From NCBI GenBank assembly GCA_017880775.1, contig JADGRQ010000001.1:62001-126000 (forward strand): 64,000 bases of DNA, read 5' to 3'. The stretch is from Burkholderiales bacterium (GTDB lineage: Bacteria; Pseudomonadota; Gammaproteobacteria; Burkholderiales; SG8-39). The position numbers were made by a program, and so were the translations under genes. A model generated the notes under the pieces. It did not search any database, was not told the DNA's origin, and was given only the letters and a program-made list of their open reading frames with translations. This document shows positions 36,102 to 46,357 of the stretch, in pieces. Positions within the stretch are counted from its first letter, which is position 1; each line of letters begins with the position of its first letter.

Positions 36102-36740
36102 TCAAATCCCGACCACAGAGTCCAGGGGCTTCGTGCGCAGCATCCCGCGCTCGATGATGAACTGCGCCACCGGCTCCAATCCCTGGTCGGTCTTCAGGTT
36201 GGTGAACACGAACGGGCGAGTACCGCGCATCTTCTTCGCGTCGCGTTCCATCACTTCGAGCGACGCGCCGACCATCGGCGCGAGGTCGATCTTGTTGATC
36301 ACCAGCAGGTCGGACTTGGTGATGCCGGGCCCGCCCTTTCTGGGAATCTTGTCGCCGGCGGCGACGTCGATCACGTAGATCGTCAGGTCCGCGAGCTCCG
36401 GGCTGAACGTCGCAGCGAGATTGTCGCCGCCGGACTCGATGAACACCAGGTCGAGGTCGGTGAAGCGCTTGTGCAGGATGCCCACCGCCTCGATGTTGAT
36501 CGAAGCATCTTCGCGTATCGCCGTGTGCGGACAGCCTCCGGTCTCCACGCCGAGGATGCGCTCGGGGGCGAGCGCCTTGTGGGTGACGAGAAACGCCGCG
36601 TCCTCCTGCGTATAGATGTCGTTGGTGACGACCGCGATCTCGTAGTCCGCGCGCAGCCGCTTGCACAGCGCGAGCGTGAGCGCCGTCTTGCCGGAGCCCA
36701 CGGGGCCACCGATGCCCACTCTCAGGAAGTTTTTGCTCAC
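36102..36740 (-). CDS. ureG: Urease accessory GTPase UreG
   Basis: A 212-residue SIMIBI-class GTPase of standard length. It has P-loop [14 protein letters not shown], the nickel-site CPH motif in [29 protein letters not shown], and base-recognition VINKIDLAP. UreG, with UreF and UreD, delivers nickel to the urease active site by GTP hydrolysis. Its GTG start overlaps the ureF stop by four bases. Confidence 0.97.
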   Translation of the reverse strand: MSKNFLRVGIGGPVGSGKTALTLALCKRLRADYEIAVVTNDIYTQEDAAFLVTHKALAPERILGVETGGCPHTAIREDASINIEAVGILHKRFTDLDLVFIESGGDNLAATFSPELADLTIYVIDVAAGDKIPRKGGPGITKSDLLVINKIDLAPMVGASLEVMERDAKKMRGTRPFVFTNLKTDQGLEPVAQFIIERGMLRTKPLDSVVGI

Positions 36741-37447
36741 GAACGAAACAGCCGGGAGTATTGGGTTTCGTGCCGGCAGCTCGCGATCGCGAGGCCAAAG
36801 GCAAGACTGCCGATAGCTTCGTCTTCAATCGCAAACGCCTGATCGAGCGCTCCGGGCAGCGCCGCGATCACGCGCGCCAGAATGTCCTGCGCGGCGCTCT
36901 GCCCGAGCGGCACCAGCTTGACTGCGGCAATCGCCTGGTTCTCCGCCCACGAAAACAGATAGGCCGTGAGCCCCGCGCGCGGCGCGATGCGCCAGGCCGA
37001 AGCAGCGCAGGCGAACGCGGCCGGAAAGACCGGTTCGTCCAGCATCGCGAGCAGCGCGCGGGACGTTTCGGGCAGCTCGCCTGCGCGCGCGAGCAGCGCG
37101 ACCAGCGAGCGGCCCATCTGGACGGTTTCGGCGCGCAACTCGACAGTCTCGCGGGCGGCAAGGAAGAATTCGTTCCAGCGCGCGTAGGCTTGCGGGTCAT
37201 TGGCGGCGCAAGCGGCATGCAGACGCAGCCACACCGGCGCTTCGCAGCGCACGATGCTCACCGCGAGCACATCTGCGATCCAGTTCTCCGCCGTTGCAGC
37301 GTCGTGCACGGTGCCCGACTCGACCGCCCATTCGAGCGCCTGCGAATAGCTGTAGGCGCCCACCGGCAGCGCCGGACTTGCCAGCCGCAGCAGGCGCGCG
37401 AGCGACACATCCGCATCAGTGCTTGTGCTTGCCGTGGTCGTGATCAT
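36737..37447 (-). CDS. ureF: Urease accessory protein UreF
   Basis: A 236-residue all-helical protein: [20 protein letters not shown], then [12 protein letters not shown] and the C-terminal [20 protein letters not shown]. It bridges UreG to the UreD-bound apo-urease. The frame is open far upstream, but that part is the His-rich end of ureE read in another frame. ATG 37447 gives the family length, overlapping ureE by 32 bases; a GTG at 37408 is an alternative. Confidence 0.93.
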   Translation of the reverse strand: MITTTASTSTDADVSLARLLRLASPALPVGAYSYSQALEWAVESGTVHDAATAENWIADVLAVSIVRCEAPVWLRLHAACAANDPQAYARWNEFFLAARETVELRAETVQMGRSLVALLARAGELPETSRALLAMLDEPVFPAAFACAASAWRIAPRAGLTAYLFSWAENQAIAAVKLVPLGQSAAQDILARVIAALPGALDQAFAIEDEAIGSLAFGLAIASCRHETQYSRLFRS

Positions 37448-37988
37448 GATGCGCATGTTCGTGATCGGCGTGTTTATGACCGTGCACCGCCGGCTCACCG
37501 AACTGGTGAATGATCCCACCATGCGTTGCCGGCGCATCGTGGTGGTGCGCATCGCCGCCATAGGCGCCGGGCTCCGGCTCGAACGCCGCTTCCAGTTCCG
37601 CGACCCTCAGCCCGAGCCCTTCAAGCATTTTCGCGAGCACGTGATCGGCGGCGATGCGCAGCCAGCCCGCGCCAAGCTGGATTGCGACGTGGCGGTTGCC
37701 CAGGTGGTAGGCGGCGCGAGCGAGTTCGAGCGGATCCGCGCAATCGGCCTGCAGGACCTTCTCGGCCTGCGCGATCACCTCGATCACGCGGCCATCCGAG
37801 GCGACCAGCAGGTCCCCGCCGCGCAGCATCTCGCCCGGCGGCAGCATCAACCCGACTTCTTCCCCTGAAACCAGCTGCGCGCGCAGCCGACTCTTTTGGC
37901 GCAGTTCGTAGGGCAGCTGCAGGCGGCCGCGCACCTCGATCCGGCAGGCCTCGCGCCCGAGCTTCAGCTTCGACTTGATTTCGAGCAT
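37416..37988 (-). CDS. ureE: Urease nickel metallochaperone UreE
   Basis: A 190-residue protein. The N-terminal peptide-binding domain ([20 protein letters not shown]) is followed by the metal-binding domain with [13 protein letters not shown], containing the conserved dimer-interface His. The C-terminal tail has about fifteen His residues ([20 protein letters not shown]), a nickel store like that of Klebsiella UreE. It hands Ni2+ to UreG. Confidence 0.95.
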   Translation of the reverse strand: MLEIKSKLKLGREACRIEVRGRLQLPYELRQKSRLRAQLVSGEEVGLMLPPGEMLRGGDLLVASDGRVIEVIAQAEKVLQADCADPLELARAAYHLGNRHVAIQLGAGWLRIAADHVLAKMLEGLGLRVAELEAAFEPEPGAYGGDAHHHDAPATHGGIIHQFGEPAVHGHKHADHEHAHHDHDHGKHKH

Positions 37989-37989
37989 C

Positions 37990-39696
37990 TCAGAACAGGA
38001 AGTATCGCTGCGCCATCGGCAGGACGCTCGCCGGCTCGCAGGTCAGCAGTTCGCCGTCGGCGCGCACTTCGTAGGTTTCCGCATCGACCGTGATCTTCGG
38101 CGTTGCGTCGTTGAGGGGCAGGTCCTTCTTTCCCAGCTTGCGCGTGCCCTTCACCGCCACCAGGCGCTTGGCCAATCCGAGTTTCCTCAGCTGCGGGTTT
38201 GCCAGCGCAGCCTGGGAAACAAATGTCACCGAACTCGCCGCGAGCGCAGCGCCGAACGCACCGAACATCGGCCGGTAGTGCACCGGCTGCGGCGTTGGAA
38301 TCGAAGCGTTCGGGTCGCCCATCGCCGCCGCGGCGATCATGCCGCTCTTGAGCACCAGCGAAGGCTTGACGCCGAAAAAGGCCGGCTTCCACAGCACCAG
38401 GTCGGCGAGCTTGCCCGGTTCGACCGAGCCGACCTCGTGCGCAATGCCCTGGGTGAGCGCCGGTGCGATGGTGTACTTGGCGACGTAGCGCTTCACGCGC
38501 GCGTTGTCGTTGTCCTTGCCGTCGCCTTTCAGCCGCCCGCGCTGGACCTTCATCTTGTGCGCCGTCTGCCAGCAGCGCAGGATCACCTCGCCTACGCGGC
38601 CCATCGCCTGCGAGTCGGACGAAAAGATGCTGATCGCGCCGAGGTCGTGCAGGATATCTTCGGCGGCAATGGTTTCGCGCCGGATGCGGCTCTCGGCAAA
38701 CGCCACGTCCTCGGCGATGCCCGGGTCGAGGTGATGGCACACCATCAGCATGTCGAGGTGCTCGTCGATCGTGTTGACGGTGAACGGCCGTGTAGGGTTG
38801 GTCGACGACGGCAGCACATTGGCCTCTCCGCACACGCGGATGATGTCCGGCGCATGTCCGCCGCCGGCACCCTCGGTGTGCAGGGTATGGATGGTGCGGC
38901 CCTTGAACGCCGCAATCGTCGCCTCGACGAATCCGGATTCATTGAGCGTGTCCGTGTGGATCGAGACCTGCACGTCCATCTGGTCGGCGACCGCGAGACA
39001 GTTGTCGATCGCCGCGGGGGTGGTTCCCCAGTCCTCGTGCAGCTTGAGGCCGATCGCGCCCGCTTCGACCTGCTCGCGCAGCGGGATCGGTTTCGCGGCG
39101 TTGCCTTTGCCGAGGAAACCGATATTCATCGGGAACGCCTCGGCCGCCTGCAGCATGCGATGCAGGTGCCACGGCCCGGGCGTGCAGGTCGTGGCATTGG
39201 TGCCCGTCGCGGGCCCGGTGCCGCCGCCGATCATGGTGGTGACGCCGCTTATCAGCGCCTCTTCGATCAGCTGCGGGCAGATGAAGTGGATGTGGGTGTC
39301 GATGCCCCCCGCGGTGATGATCGAGCCTTCGCCGGCGATGATCTCGGTGGCGGCGCCGATCGGAATATCCACGCCGGGCTGTATGTCCGGGTTGCCGGCC
39401 TTGCCGATTTTCCAGATGCGGCCCGCCTTGATGCCGATGTCGGCCTTGACGATGCCCGTGTAATCGACGATCAGCGCATTCGTGATCACGGTGTCGGCGA
39501 CTTTCGCGGCGGGCAACTGGCCCTGTCCCATGCCATCGCGGATTACCTTGCCGCCGCCGAACTTCACTTCCTCGCCGTAGATGGTGTGGTCTTCCTCGAC
39601 CTCGACCACCAGATCGGTGTCGGCGAGACGCACGCGGTCGCCCTTGGTCGGGCCGAACATCTCGGCGTAGGCCTTGCGGGAGATCTTTGCGCTCAC
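37990..39696 (-). CDS. ureC: Urease alpha subunit UreC
   Basis: A 568-residue catalytic subunit, full length. Nickel ligands and active-site residues are visible: [11 protein letters not shown] (two His), [12 protein letters not shown] (the carbamylated Lys), [26 protein letters not shown], and the flap MVCHHLDP. It hydrolyses urea to ammonia and carbamate. Its GTG start overlaps the ureB stop (GTGA). Confidence 0.98.
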   Translation of the reverse strand: MSAKISRKAYAEMFGPTKGDRVRLADTDLVVEVEEDHTIYGEEVKFGGGKVIRDGMGQGQLPAAKVADTVITNALIVDYTGIVKADIGIKAGRIWKIGKAGNPDIQPGVDIPIGAATEIIAGEGSIITAGGIDTHIHFICPQLIEEALISGVTTMIGGGTGPATGTNATTCTPGPWHLHRMLQAAEAFPMNIGFLGKGNAAKPIPLREQVEAGAIGLKLHEDWGTTPAAIDNCLAVADQMDVQVSIHTDTLNESGFVEATIAAFKGRTIHTLHTEGAGGGHAPDIIRVCGEANVLPSSTNPTRPFTVNTIDEHLDMLMVCHHLDPGIAEDVAFAESRIRRETIAAEDILHDLGAISIFSSDSQAMGRVGEVILRCWQTAHKMKVQRGRLKGDGKDNDNARVKRYVAKYTIAPALTQGIAHEVGSVEPGKLADLVLWKPAFFGVKPSLVLKSGMIAAAAMGDPNASIPTPQPVHYRPMFGAFGAALAASSVTFVSQAALANPQLRKLGLAKRLVAVKGTRKLGKKDLPLNDATPKITVDAETYEVRADGELLTCEPASVLPMAQRYFLF

Positions 39697-40013
39697 TTGG
39701 GATTCCCTTTGAGTTTTCCCATCACCAGTCCGCGCAGTCCGTACACCGCGCGCTCGCCGGCGAGTTCGACCAGCTCCACGCTGCGCTCCTGGCCCGGCTC
39801 GAAGCGCACCGCGGTGCCGGCTGCGATGTTGAGACGGAACCCGTAGGCCTGCTTGCGATCGAACGACAGCGCCGCATTGGTTTCGTAGAAATGATAGTGC
39901 GAGCCGACCTGGATCGGCCGGTCGCCGGTATTGGCGACCTTGAGCTTGACCGTCTTCCTGCCCTTGTTCAGCTCGATCTCGCCTGCGCGCGGAATGATTT
40001 CGCCGGGAATCAT
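39693..40013 (-). CDS. ureB: Urease beta subunit UreB
   Basis: A 106-residue subunit: [20 protein letters not shown], then [18 protein letters not shown] and [14 protein letters not shown] 40013 is preferred because AGGTGA lies five bases upstream; a GTG at 40016 is one codon earlier. It is a structural part of the UreABC trimer. Confidence 0.96.
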   Translation of the reverse strand: MIPGEIIPRAGEIELNKGRKTVKLKVANTGDRPIQVGSHYHFYETNAALSFDRKQAYGFRLNIAAGTAVRFEPGQERSVELVELAGERAVYGLRGLVMGKLKGNPK

Positions 40014-40017
40014 CACA

Positions 40018-40320
40018 TCACCTGATCGGTTGGTGGACCGTCACCAGCTTGGTGCCGTCGGGAAAAGTCGCTTCGACCTGGATCTCCGGAATCATCTCCG
40101 CCACGCCGTCCATCACCTCGTCGCGCTTGAGCAGCGTGGCGCCGAAGCTCATCAGTTCGGCGACCGTCTTGCCGTCGCGCGCGCCTTCCATGATCGCGGC
40201 GCTGATGTAGGCGACCGACTCCGGATAGTTGAGCTTCAGGCCGCGGCCCTTGCGCCGCTCGGCGAGCAGCGCGGCGGTGAACACGAGCAGCTTGTCTTTT
40301 TCTCTGGGAGTGAGTTCCAT
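40018..40320 (-). CDS. ureA: Urease gamma subunit UreA
   Basis: A 100-residue subunit beginning [20 protein letters not shown] and continuing with [20 protein letters not shown] and [19 protein letters not shown]. The frame is open upstream, but ATG 40320 gives the exact family start. It is the first gene of ureABCEFG; ureD is not here but at 57506, beyond the pilus locus. Confidence 0.97.
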   Translation of the reverse strand: MELTPREKDKLLVFTAALLAERRKGRGLKLNYPESVAYISAAIMEGARDGKTVAELMSFGATLLKRDEVMDGVAEMIPEIQVEATFPDGTKLVTVHQPIR

Positions 40321-40438
40321 GGCATTCGCCCGGGCAGCAATTTTGATGCCGAACGCGCGGGCAGGCCGCGCCCGCGCCTGACGGCCATTCTGCACCAAAT
40401 CCGGGAGAATCGCCGTGGCCACGCCAGCCGGACCGGTC

Positions 40439-40491
40439 TGTAAACTTACAGTGTTCGCCAGCGTACATACAACGCGGCCTATATTGGTCAA
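40439..40491 (-). promoter_or_regulatory. Putative ureA promoter and operator region
   Basis: Within the 243-base gap between ureA and the divergent kinase, the minus strand reads TTGACC (40486-40491), 16 bases, then TATGTA (40464-40469), a plausible sigma-70 promoter. Just downstream, TGTAA-AC-TTACA (40439-40450) is a 12-base inverted repeat placed like an operator. A weak sigma-54-like GG-N10-GC element lies around 40412-40428. None is certain. Confidence 0.35.
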
Positions 40492-40563
40492 TCTATGACT
40501 TGCTGCAGACCCGGCATTCGTTCGGCACGATGCGGTTTTTCCAGGTGAGCTTCAAACAAGCGC

Positions 40564-42402
40564 ATGAAAAATGAGCGGCTCGGATTGATCATGATCGCCG
40601 CCTCCGTGGCGGTGATCGGCTTGATCATGTGGCTGGTCTACGCGCAGCAGCTCAGGCTGCATCGGGACAGCGTGCGCGTTCACGGCGTCGCGCTGACGCG
40701 GGCGCTGTCGGGCGCCGAACTGTCCCAGCTGGTTCCCGCGGGGGGAAAGCAGAGCCTCGTCGCGACGCTTGTCAGCGTGCAGGCGAGCAACGCGCTCGCC
40801 TACGCGACGGTCGTCGGCGTTTCCGGCGCCAAGCTCTACGAAGTCACTTCGCAGGGCGCGATCGTGCCGGCGGCGACCATGCCCGCCGATCCGCCGTCCT
40901 GGTTCGGCGAGCATGCGCTGGTATCGCCGGGCGACGGCAGGAACATCCGCGAATTCTTCGCGCCGATCCTGAAGGACGGCAATCTGGCCGGCTTCATCCG
41001 GGCGGGCTACTACGCGACGCCGCAGGCGCTGCTGCCGGGCGAGGTTTCGTATGTGGCGCTGCTGGCGTTGCCGGTGTTCCTTCTCACCGCGGTGTCGTAT
41101 TTCCTGATCAGGCGCGAAATCCGCCCGCTGGCGGCAATCGGCGCCCGAGTCGAGGAGCTCGGTTCGGCGCTTGGGCTGCATACCGGTGAGGGGCAGGCGA
41201 ACCTCGAGCTGCGCGATTATGCGCAGCGCTTCGACAAGCACGTGCAACACGTCCAGTCGCGGATCGGCGAGCTGGAGATGCAGCGCCTCGAAGCGGAGAC
41301 TTCCAATCACCTGCTTTCGTACAAGCAGGAAAAGACCCAGGCGGTCCTCGACGCAATTCCCGAGGCCGTGCTGGTTCTCGATGATGCGAGCGCCCCGGTG
41401 TTCGCCAATCCGAAGGTCGAGCCGTTTCTCGGCATGAGCCCGGCCGAGCTGATCGGCAAACCGCCCGAGTTCTGGTGCAGGAACCCGGAGGTGCTGGCGC
41501 TGGTGCAGCGCTTGAGGCATCACGCAGGTTCGGCTCCGCGCGCATCCGACATCAGCTATTCCCCGGAAGACCATCCCGAGCAACGCATCGCGGTGGCGGC
41601 CGTGCCGCTGATGACGCCGCGCGACACCACCTCCCCGTTCGGCACGCTGCTGACCTTCCGCGATGTCGGCGGCGAATATTTCGCCCGGCAGGCGGGCACC
41701 GACTTCGTCGCCCACGTCTCGCACGAGCTGAAAACCCCGCTCAACACGCTGCTCGCGTACAGCGAGCTGCTGCTCGACTACGCGAGCTTGAGCGAGAGCG
41801 ACCGCGTCAATGCGGTCAACGTCATCCATGACGAGGTCGAGCGGGCGGCCGGACTGATCAACAACCTGCTGAACATCTCCAAGCTGGAGACCGGTACCTT
41901 GCCAATTGCGCGCCAGCGGGTGAAGATAGCCGAGCTGTTGCGCGACAGCGCCGAGAAAATGGCCAAGAACGCGGACACCAAAGGCGTGTCGCTCGAGGTG
42001 AAGATTCCGCCCGACCTGGAGTCGATCGCGCTGGACAAGGACCTTTTCCGCATCGCCATCGACAACCTGCTCAGCAACGCGATCAAGTACAGCGACGCGG
42101 GCGGCAAGGTGACGCTGTCGGCGGCCAACCTGGACGACCACGAGATGAAGATCAGCGTCAGCGACCAGGGTATCGGCATCTCGCCCGAGGACTGCAAGAA
42201 GGTGTTCGACAAGTACTACCGATCGCACGACGACATGGCCGCAACGCGCAGCGGGCACGGCCTCGGCCTGTACCTCGCCAGGCAGATCGTCGAGCTCCAT
42301 CACGGCACGATTTCGGTCGACAGCGTGCTCGGCAAGGGAACCGAGTTCACGATCAAGTTCAGCGTGCAGTCCGCACGGCTGCAGGAACCGGCGCGGGCAT
42401 GA
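40564..42402 (+). CDS. PAS-domain sensor histidine kinase at the head of the pilus locus
   Basis: A 612-residue membrane kinase. Helix 1 (LGLIMIAASVAVIGLIMWLV) and helix 2 (VALLALPVFLLTAVSYFLI, about residue 165) enclose a periplasmic sensor of about 135 residues. A PAS domain follows (VLDAIPEAVLVLDDAS), then HisKA HVSHELKTPLNTLLAYS (His about 386), N-box NLLSNAIKYSD, G1 VSDQGIGIS and G2 GHGLGLYLA. It is coupled by ATGA to a stand-alone receiver. The pair probably times pilus assembly, but the stimulus is unknown. Confidence 0.9.
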   Translation: MKNERLGLIMIAASVAVIGLIMWLVYAQQLRLHRDSVRVHGVALTRALSGAELSQLVPAGGKQSLVATLVSVQASNALAYATVVGVSGAKLYEVTSQGAIVPAATMPADPPSWFGEHALVSPGDGRNIREFFAPILKDGNLAGFIRAGYYATPQALLPGEVSYVALLALPVFLLTAVSYFLIRREIRPLAAIGARVEELGSALGLHTGEGQANLELRDYAQRFDKHVQHVQSRIGELEMQRLEAETSNHLLSYKQEKTQAVLDAIPEAVLVLDDASAPVFANPKVEPFLGMSPAELIGKPPEFWCRNPEVLALVQRLRHHAGSAPRASDISYSPEDHPEQRIAVAAVPLMTPRDTTSPFGTLLTFRDVGGEYFARQAGTDFVAHVSHELKTPLNTLLAYSELLLDYASLSESDRVNAVNVIHDEVERAAGLINNLLNISKLETGTLPIARQRVKIAELLRDSAEKMAKNADTKGVSLEVKIPPDLESIALDKDLFRIAIDNLLSNAIKYSDAGGKVTLSAANLDDHEMKISVSDQGIGISPEDCKKVFDKYYRSHDDMAATRSGHGLGLYLARQIVELHHGTISVDSVLGKGTEFTIKFSVQSARLQEPARA

Positions 42403-42779
42403 ACCCGATACGCATTCTGGTGGCCGACGACGAGGTGCACATGAGGCGCGTGGTGACGATGTTCCTCGAGCGCGCGGGGTATGCGGTCGAAACCGCTTCA
42501 AACGGCAAGGAGGCGCTCGATTCCATCCTGAAGAACCCGCCCGACGCGCTGCTGACCGACATCAACATGCCGCAGATGACCGGGCAGGAGCTGTGCCAGG
42601 CATTGCAAACACAGCTGCCGGATCGCAAGTTTCCGATTTTCGTGATGACTTCGATGACCGAGCGCGAAGCTCGCGACTGGCAGCCGAAAATTCCGAACTC
42701 GTCGCTGCTGGAGAAACCGGTCAGCATGCGTGTGCTGGTTTCGGACCTTGGCAGGCGCTTTGCGCGCGAACCGGCCTGA
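42399..42779 (+). CDS. Single-domain response regulator (CheY-like)
   Basis: A 126-residue receiver with no output domain: VADDEVHMRR, phospho-acceptor in LTDINMPQMTG (about D54), MTSMTE and LEKPVS. It likely signals by protein contact, perhaps with the HD-GYP protein or the STAS-bearing ATPase encoded next. It overlaps the kinase stop by four bases. Confidence 0.9.
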   Translation: MNPIRILVADDEVHMRRVVTMFLERAGYAVETASNGKEALDSILKNPPDALLTDINMPQMTGQELCQALQTQLPDRKFPIFVMTSMTEREARDWQPKIPNSSLLEKPVSMRVLVSDLGRRFAREPA

Positions 42780-42792
42780 GGAAACTCAAGAC

Positions 42793-44316
42793 ATGGCTGA
42801 TCGACTCCTCGACCAGATCGATTTTTCGCGCTACCAGCGCTGGTTCAACCGCTCGCTCGGCTACGACTGCCCGATCAAGGTTCTCGGCGCGGCCGGAGAG
42901 CCGGTGTGGGGCTGCAGCAGCGACGCCGACGCCGCGCTGGGACTGCGCGTCGCGCAGGCGTCTGGCGCGGGGAACGGCGCGGTTCAGCGTCTCGACATCG
43001 ACGCGGAATCGACGTTGCTGTACCGGCGGCTGACGGTCGGCGCATCGGGCGTGCGCGGTTTCGCGGCCGTCGTCGCCGGCAAGTTCGCACGGGCCGACGC
43101 GCCGCTCGAGATCGACCGGATGGCCGATGCGCTCGACGACATGGCCACCGGCATGGTCGACGAGGCTGCGTCGAAGGCCGATCTGGACAAGATCACCGAA
43201 GAGCTCGCGGAGTGCTACGAGGAGTTGCACCTGGTCTATTCGCTCGACCGGCACAACCGCACGGGCGTCGGGCGGGACACCGAAACATTCCGGCAGATGC
43301 TGCAGGACACCGCGGCCCACCTGAACGTGGACGTGGTGGCGTTCATACGGCCGAGCGACAACCAGTGCGTGTACGCGACCGCGCTCAGCAAGGAAATCCA
43401 CAACCTCGACCTGGTGCTGGTCGAGATGCGCGGCGACCTGTTCCGCTTCATCCAGGCCTCGCGCGAGTCGGTCGTCATGAACGAGGCGGACGATCCGCGC
43501 AGGACCTACATATTCACCGACATGCCGTATCGCGTGCTGGCCTGCCCGATCGTCATCGGGCGCAACGTCGACGCGCTGGTGGTACTGCTCAACCACATGC
43601 ACAAACCCCCGTTCTCCAACAGCGATCGGCACTTAGGCGAGGTTCTGGCGAACCAGCTCTCGGCCATGGTCAGCCAGGTACTGGCGGTCAGCAGCACCCA
43701 GAAGTTCACCGCGCAGCTGGCGATGGCGATGGTCGAGGCGGTCGAGGCGAAGGACCCGTATACGCGCGGGCACAGCGAGCGGGTGCACCACCTGTCGATG
43801 GAAATCGGCAGGGCGCTCAAGCTGCCCGAAGACGAAATGCAGGACCTGCACTGGGGATCGCTGCTGCACGATGTCGGGAAAATCGGCATCCCGGACGCCA
43901 TCCTGTGCAAGCCCGCCAGGCTGACCAAGGACGAATACACGTTCATCATGGTGCACCCAGAGCGCAGCTACGAGATCCTGCGCCATATCGATCAGCTGAA
44001 AAACGCGGTCCCCGGCGCGCGCCACCACCAGGAAATGTGGGACGGCAAAGGCTACCCGCACGGGCTGAAAGGCGAGCGCATCCCGCTGCACGCCCGCATC
44101 ATGGCCGTCGCCGACACCTACGACTCGATCACCAGCTCGCGCGCCTACCGGGCCGGCAGGCCGCACGAGGTCGCGATGGCCGAGATCGCCCGCGTCGCGG
44201 GCACCCAGCTCGATCCATCGATGGTGGAAGTGTTCGCCAGGCTCTGCGCCACCGATCCGGAGCCGGAGTGGCTGGTCCGCTTCAACATCCGGCGCGAACG
44301 AAAATCGCCGGGCTGA
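42793..44316 (+). CDS. HD-GYP domain protein (putative c-di-GMP phosphodiesterase)
   Basis: A 507-residue protein. The start ATG 42793 follows the receiver by 13 bases. Residues 1-120 are unassigned. A GAF-like domain spans about 150-300 (TGVGRDTETFRQMLQDTAAH). The HD-GYP domain begins at about 315 with KDPYTRGHSERVHHLS, SLLHDVGKIGIPD, and ARHHQEMWDGKGYPHGL, so HD metal ligands and the GYP motif are intact. It should hydrolyse c-di-GMP. With the GGDEF gene at 51619 it gives the locus both arms of c-di-GMP turnover. Confidence 0.92.
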   Translation: MADRLLDQIDFSRYQRWFNRSLGYDCPIKVLGAAGEPVWGCSSDADAALGLRVAQASGAGNGAVQRLDIDAESTLLYRRLTVGASGVRGFAAVVAGKFARADAPLEIDRMADALDDMATGMVDEAASKADLDKITEELAECYEELHLVYSLDRHNRTGVGRDTETFRQMLQDTAAHLNVDVVAFIRPSDNQCVYATALSKEIHNLDLVLVEMRGDLFRFIQASRESVVMNEADDPRRTYIFTDMPYRVLACPIVIGRNVDALVVLLNHMHKPPFSNSDRHLGEVLANQLSAMVSQVLAVSSTQKFTAQLAMAMVEAVEAKDPYTRGHSERVHHLSMEIGRALKLPEDEMQDLHWGSLLHDVGKIGIPDAILCKPARLTKDEYTFIMVHPERSYEILRHIDQLKNAVPGARHHQEMWDGKGYPHGLKGERIPLHARIMAVADTYDSITSSRAYRAGRPHEVAMAEIARVAGTQLDPSMVEVFARLCATDPEPEWLVRFNIRRERKSPG

Positions 44317-44317
44317 C

Positions 44318-46351
44318 ATGGGGGACCTGGTCGCCCGCAGCAGCCTCGGCGGGATCACCTATCTCGCGCCGGCCGGCTCGCTGGCGGAGGAGCCGGGACA
44401 GTCGGCGCTGGCGGAAGCGATCGACGTCAGCGTGCAATCCAGCCGCGTTCATGTGGTGCTGGACCTGGGGCGGGTGCCGCTCATCAACGGCAGGGGGCTC
44501 GAGATCATCCTCGAGTCCAACGACAAGCTGGCGTTCCGCGGCGGCAGCCTGAAGTTCGTCAATTCGACCACGCTGGTCACCGATATCTTCATCGCCACCC
44601 GCATCACGCACGCCGGGGTTTCATCGGGGTTCGGCTCGAACGTCGTGCACACGGTCGGCGAGCAGCCGCCGACGGTGCAGCGCACCAGGATCGGCGAGAT
44701 CCTGGTCGAGATGAAGCTGATCACCGAAGAGAAGCTGGCCGAAGCCGTGCAAATGCAGCAGAGCAGCGGCAAGCAGCTCGGGCTTATCCTGATCGAAAAG
44801 AACATGCTGCAGGAAGCCGACCTGTTCAAGGCGCTGAGCCGGCAGACCGGGATTCCCTACGTTTCGCTGCGGGCCGGCCTGTACGAAGCGTCGGCCATCG
44901 CGTTGCTGTCGGTGGTGGCCGCGCGCAGGCTGAACGTGCTGCCGATGTTCAAGGTGCACGATACGCTGACGCTGGCAACCGCGGATCCGCACGCGATCCC
45001 GGTGCTCGACGAAATCCAGAGCCTGACCGGCTGCAAGCTGTCGCTGGTGCTCGCGCGCAGAGAAGAAATCGCCAAGTGCCAGTTCGACGCGTTCAGCGGC
45101 GGCGAAATACCGCAGGACCTGGTCGAGAACATGCCGACCGACATCGCGCTGGTCGAGCAGACGCAGACCGACTTCACCACCATCGACCAGATCGCCGGCG
45201 CGAGCCCGGTCATCAATCTGGTCAACGGCCTGATACAGCGCGCGGTGCGCGACGGCGCGAGCGACATCCACATCGAATGCTCGCGCGCGCGCGGAATGGT
45301 GCGCTTCCGCATCGACGGCATCCTCTACGAGGTGCTGCAGGTGCGCGCGGACCTGCACCCGGCGATCGTCTCGCGCCTGAAGGTGATGGCCTCGCTCGAC
45401 ATCGCCGAGCGGCGCATGCCGCAGGACGGCCGGCTGCAGGTCGTCACGCAGGGGCGCACCATCGACCTGCGGTTCAGCTCGCTGGCGGGGATCTACGGCG
45501 AGAAAGTGGTGCTGCGCGTGCTCGACAAGAACCAGTCGATCCTCGATGTCGAGAAAATCGGCATGCGCAAGGCGAACCTCGATCTGTTCAAGAAGCTGCT
45601 CGGCCGCAGCTACGGGCTTTTGCTGGTCACCGGCCCGACCGGCAGCGGCAAGACCACCACGCTGTACGCCGGCATCAATCACCTGAAGAGCATCGAGAAG
45701 AACATCGTCACGATCGAGGACCCGGTCGAATACCAGCTCGACATCATCAACCAGAACCAGGTCAGCGAGGCGACTGGCCTCGGCTTCGCGCGGATGTTGA
45801 AGCACATCCTTCGCCAGGACCCCGACATCATCATGGTCGGCGAAATCCGCGACCGCGACACCGCGGAAATCGCCGTGCAGGCGGCGCTGACCGGCCACAT
45901 GGTGCTCTCGACGCTGCATACCAACGACGCAGTCGGCGCGCTGTCGCGCATGATGGAAATGGGCGTCGAGCCCTATATGCTGTCGTCGGCGCTGGCGGGC
46001 GTCGTCGCGCAGCGCCTGGTGCGCCAGGTATGCCCGTCGTGCAAGACCACGTTCCTGGCGACGCCCGAGCTGGTCGCCAAGTACGGCTGGCCCGAGGGCA
46101 CGCGGCTCGCCAAGGGCCGCGGCTGCCCGGCGTGTTACGACTCGGGCTACCGCGGGCGCATGGGCATTCACGAAATCATCGAAGCCACCGACGAGCTGCA
46201 GCGGCTGATGATCAAGAATCCTTCGAAGGACGAGCTGCAGGCCTTCGCCGCGACGACCGGCTTCGTGTCGCTGTTCGACGATGGCATCCAGCGGGCGCTC
46301 GAGGGGCGCACTACCCTGGAAGAAATCTCGCGCGTGATTCACGCACCGTAA
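44318..46351 (+). CDS. PilB/GspE-type assembly ATPase with an N-terminal STAS-like domain
   Basis: A 677-residue ATPase. Residues 1-95 look like a STAS (anti-sigma antagonist) domain: TYLAPAGSLAEEPG, VHVVLDLGRVPLINGRGLEI, GGSLKFVNSTTLVTDIF. The usual phospho-Ser of the DSSG loop reads NGRG. After a linker, a GspE N-terminal domain (about 120-260: RIGEILVEMKLITEEKLAEA) precedes the motor: GASDIHIECSRARG, Walker A GPTGSGKTTT (about 439), Asp box TIEDPVEYQ, Walker B IIMVGEIRD, His box TLHTNDAVGAL, and a zinc knuckle CPSCK...CPACY. It powers pilus extension. The STAS fusion is unusual and suggests direct switching by a regulator. Confidence 0.92.
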   Translation: MGDLVARSSLGGITYLAPAGSLAEEPGQSALAEAIDVSVQSSRVHVVLDLGRVPLINGRGLEIILESNDKLAFRGGSLKFVNSTTLVTDIFIATRITHAGVSSGFGSNVVHTVGEQPPTVQRTRIGEILVEMKLITEEKLAEAVQMQQSSGKQLGLILIEKNMLQEADLFKALSRQTGIPYVSLRAGLYEASAIALLSVVAARRLNVLPMFKVHDTLTLATADPHAIPVLDEIQSLTGCKLSLVLARREEIAKCQFDAFSGGEIPQDLVENMPTDIALVEQTQTDFTTIDQIAGASPVINLVNGLIQRAVRDGASDIHIECSRARGMVRFRIDGILYEVLQVRADLHPAIVSRLKVMASLDIAERRMPQDGRLQVVTQGRTIDLRFSSLAGIYGEKVVLRVLDKNQSILDVEKIGMRKANLDLFKKLLGRSYGLLLVTGPTGSGKTTTLYAGINHLKSIEKNIVTIEDPVEYQLDIINQNQVSEATGLGFARMLKHILRQDPDIIMVGEIRDRDTAEIAVQAALTGHMVLSTLHTNDAVGALSRMMEMGVEPYMLSSALAGVVAQRLVRQVCPSCKTTFLATPELVAKYGWPEGTRLAKGRGCPACYDSGYRGRMGIHEIIEATDELQRLMIKNPSKDELQAFAATTGFVSLFDDGIQRALEGRTTLEEISRVIHAP

Positions 46352-46357
46352 TCGAGC

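Noticed and set aside
40412-40428. Sigma-54 promoter for ureA
   Set aside because: Only GG-N10-GC and TGGC match; the TTGC part is absent. Much weaker than the urtA site.
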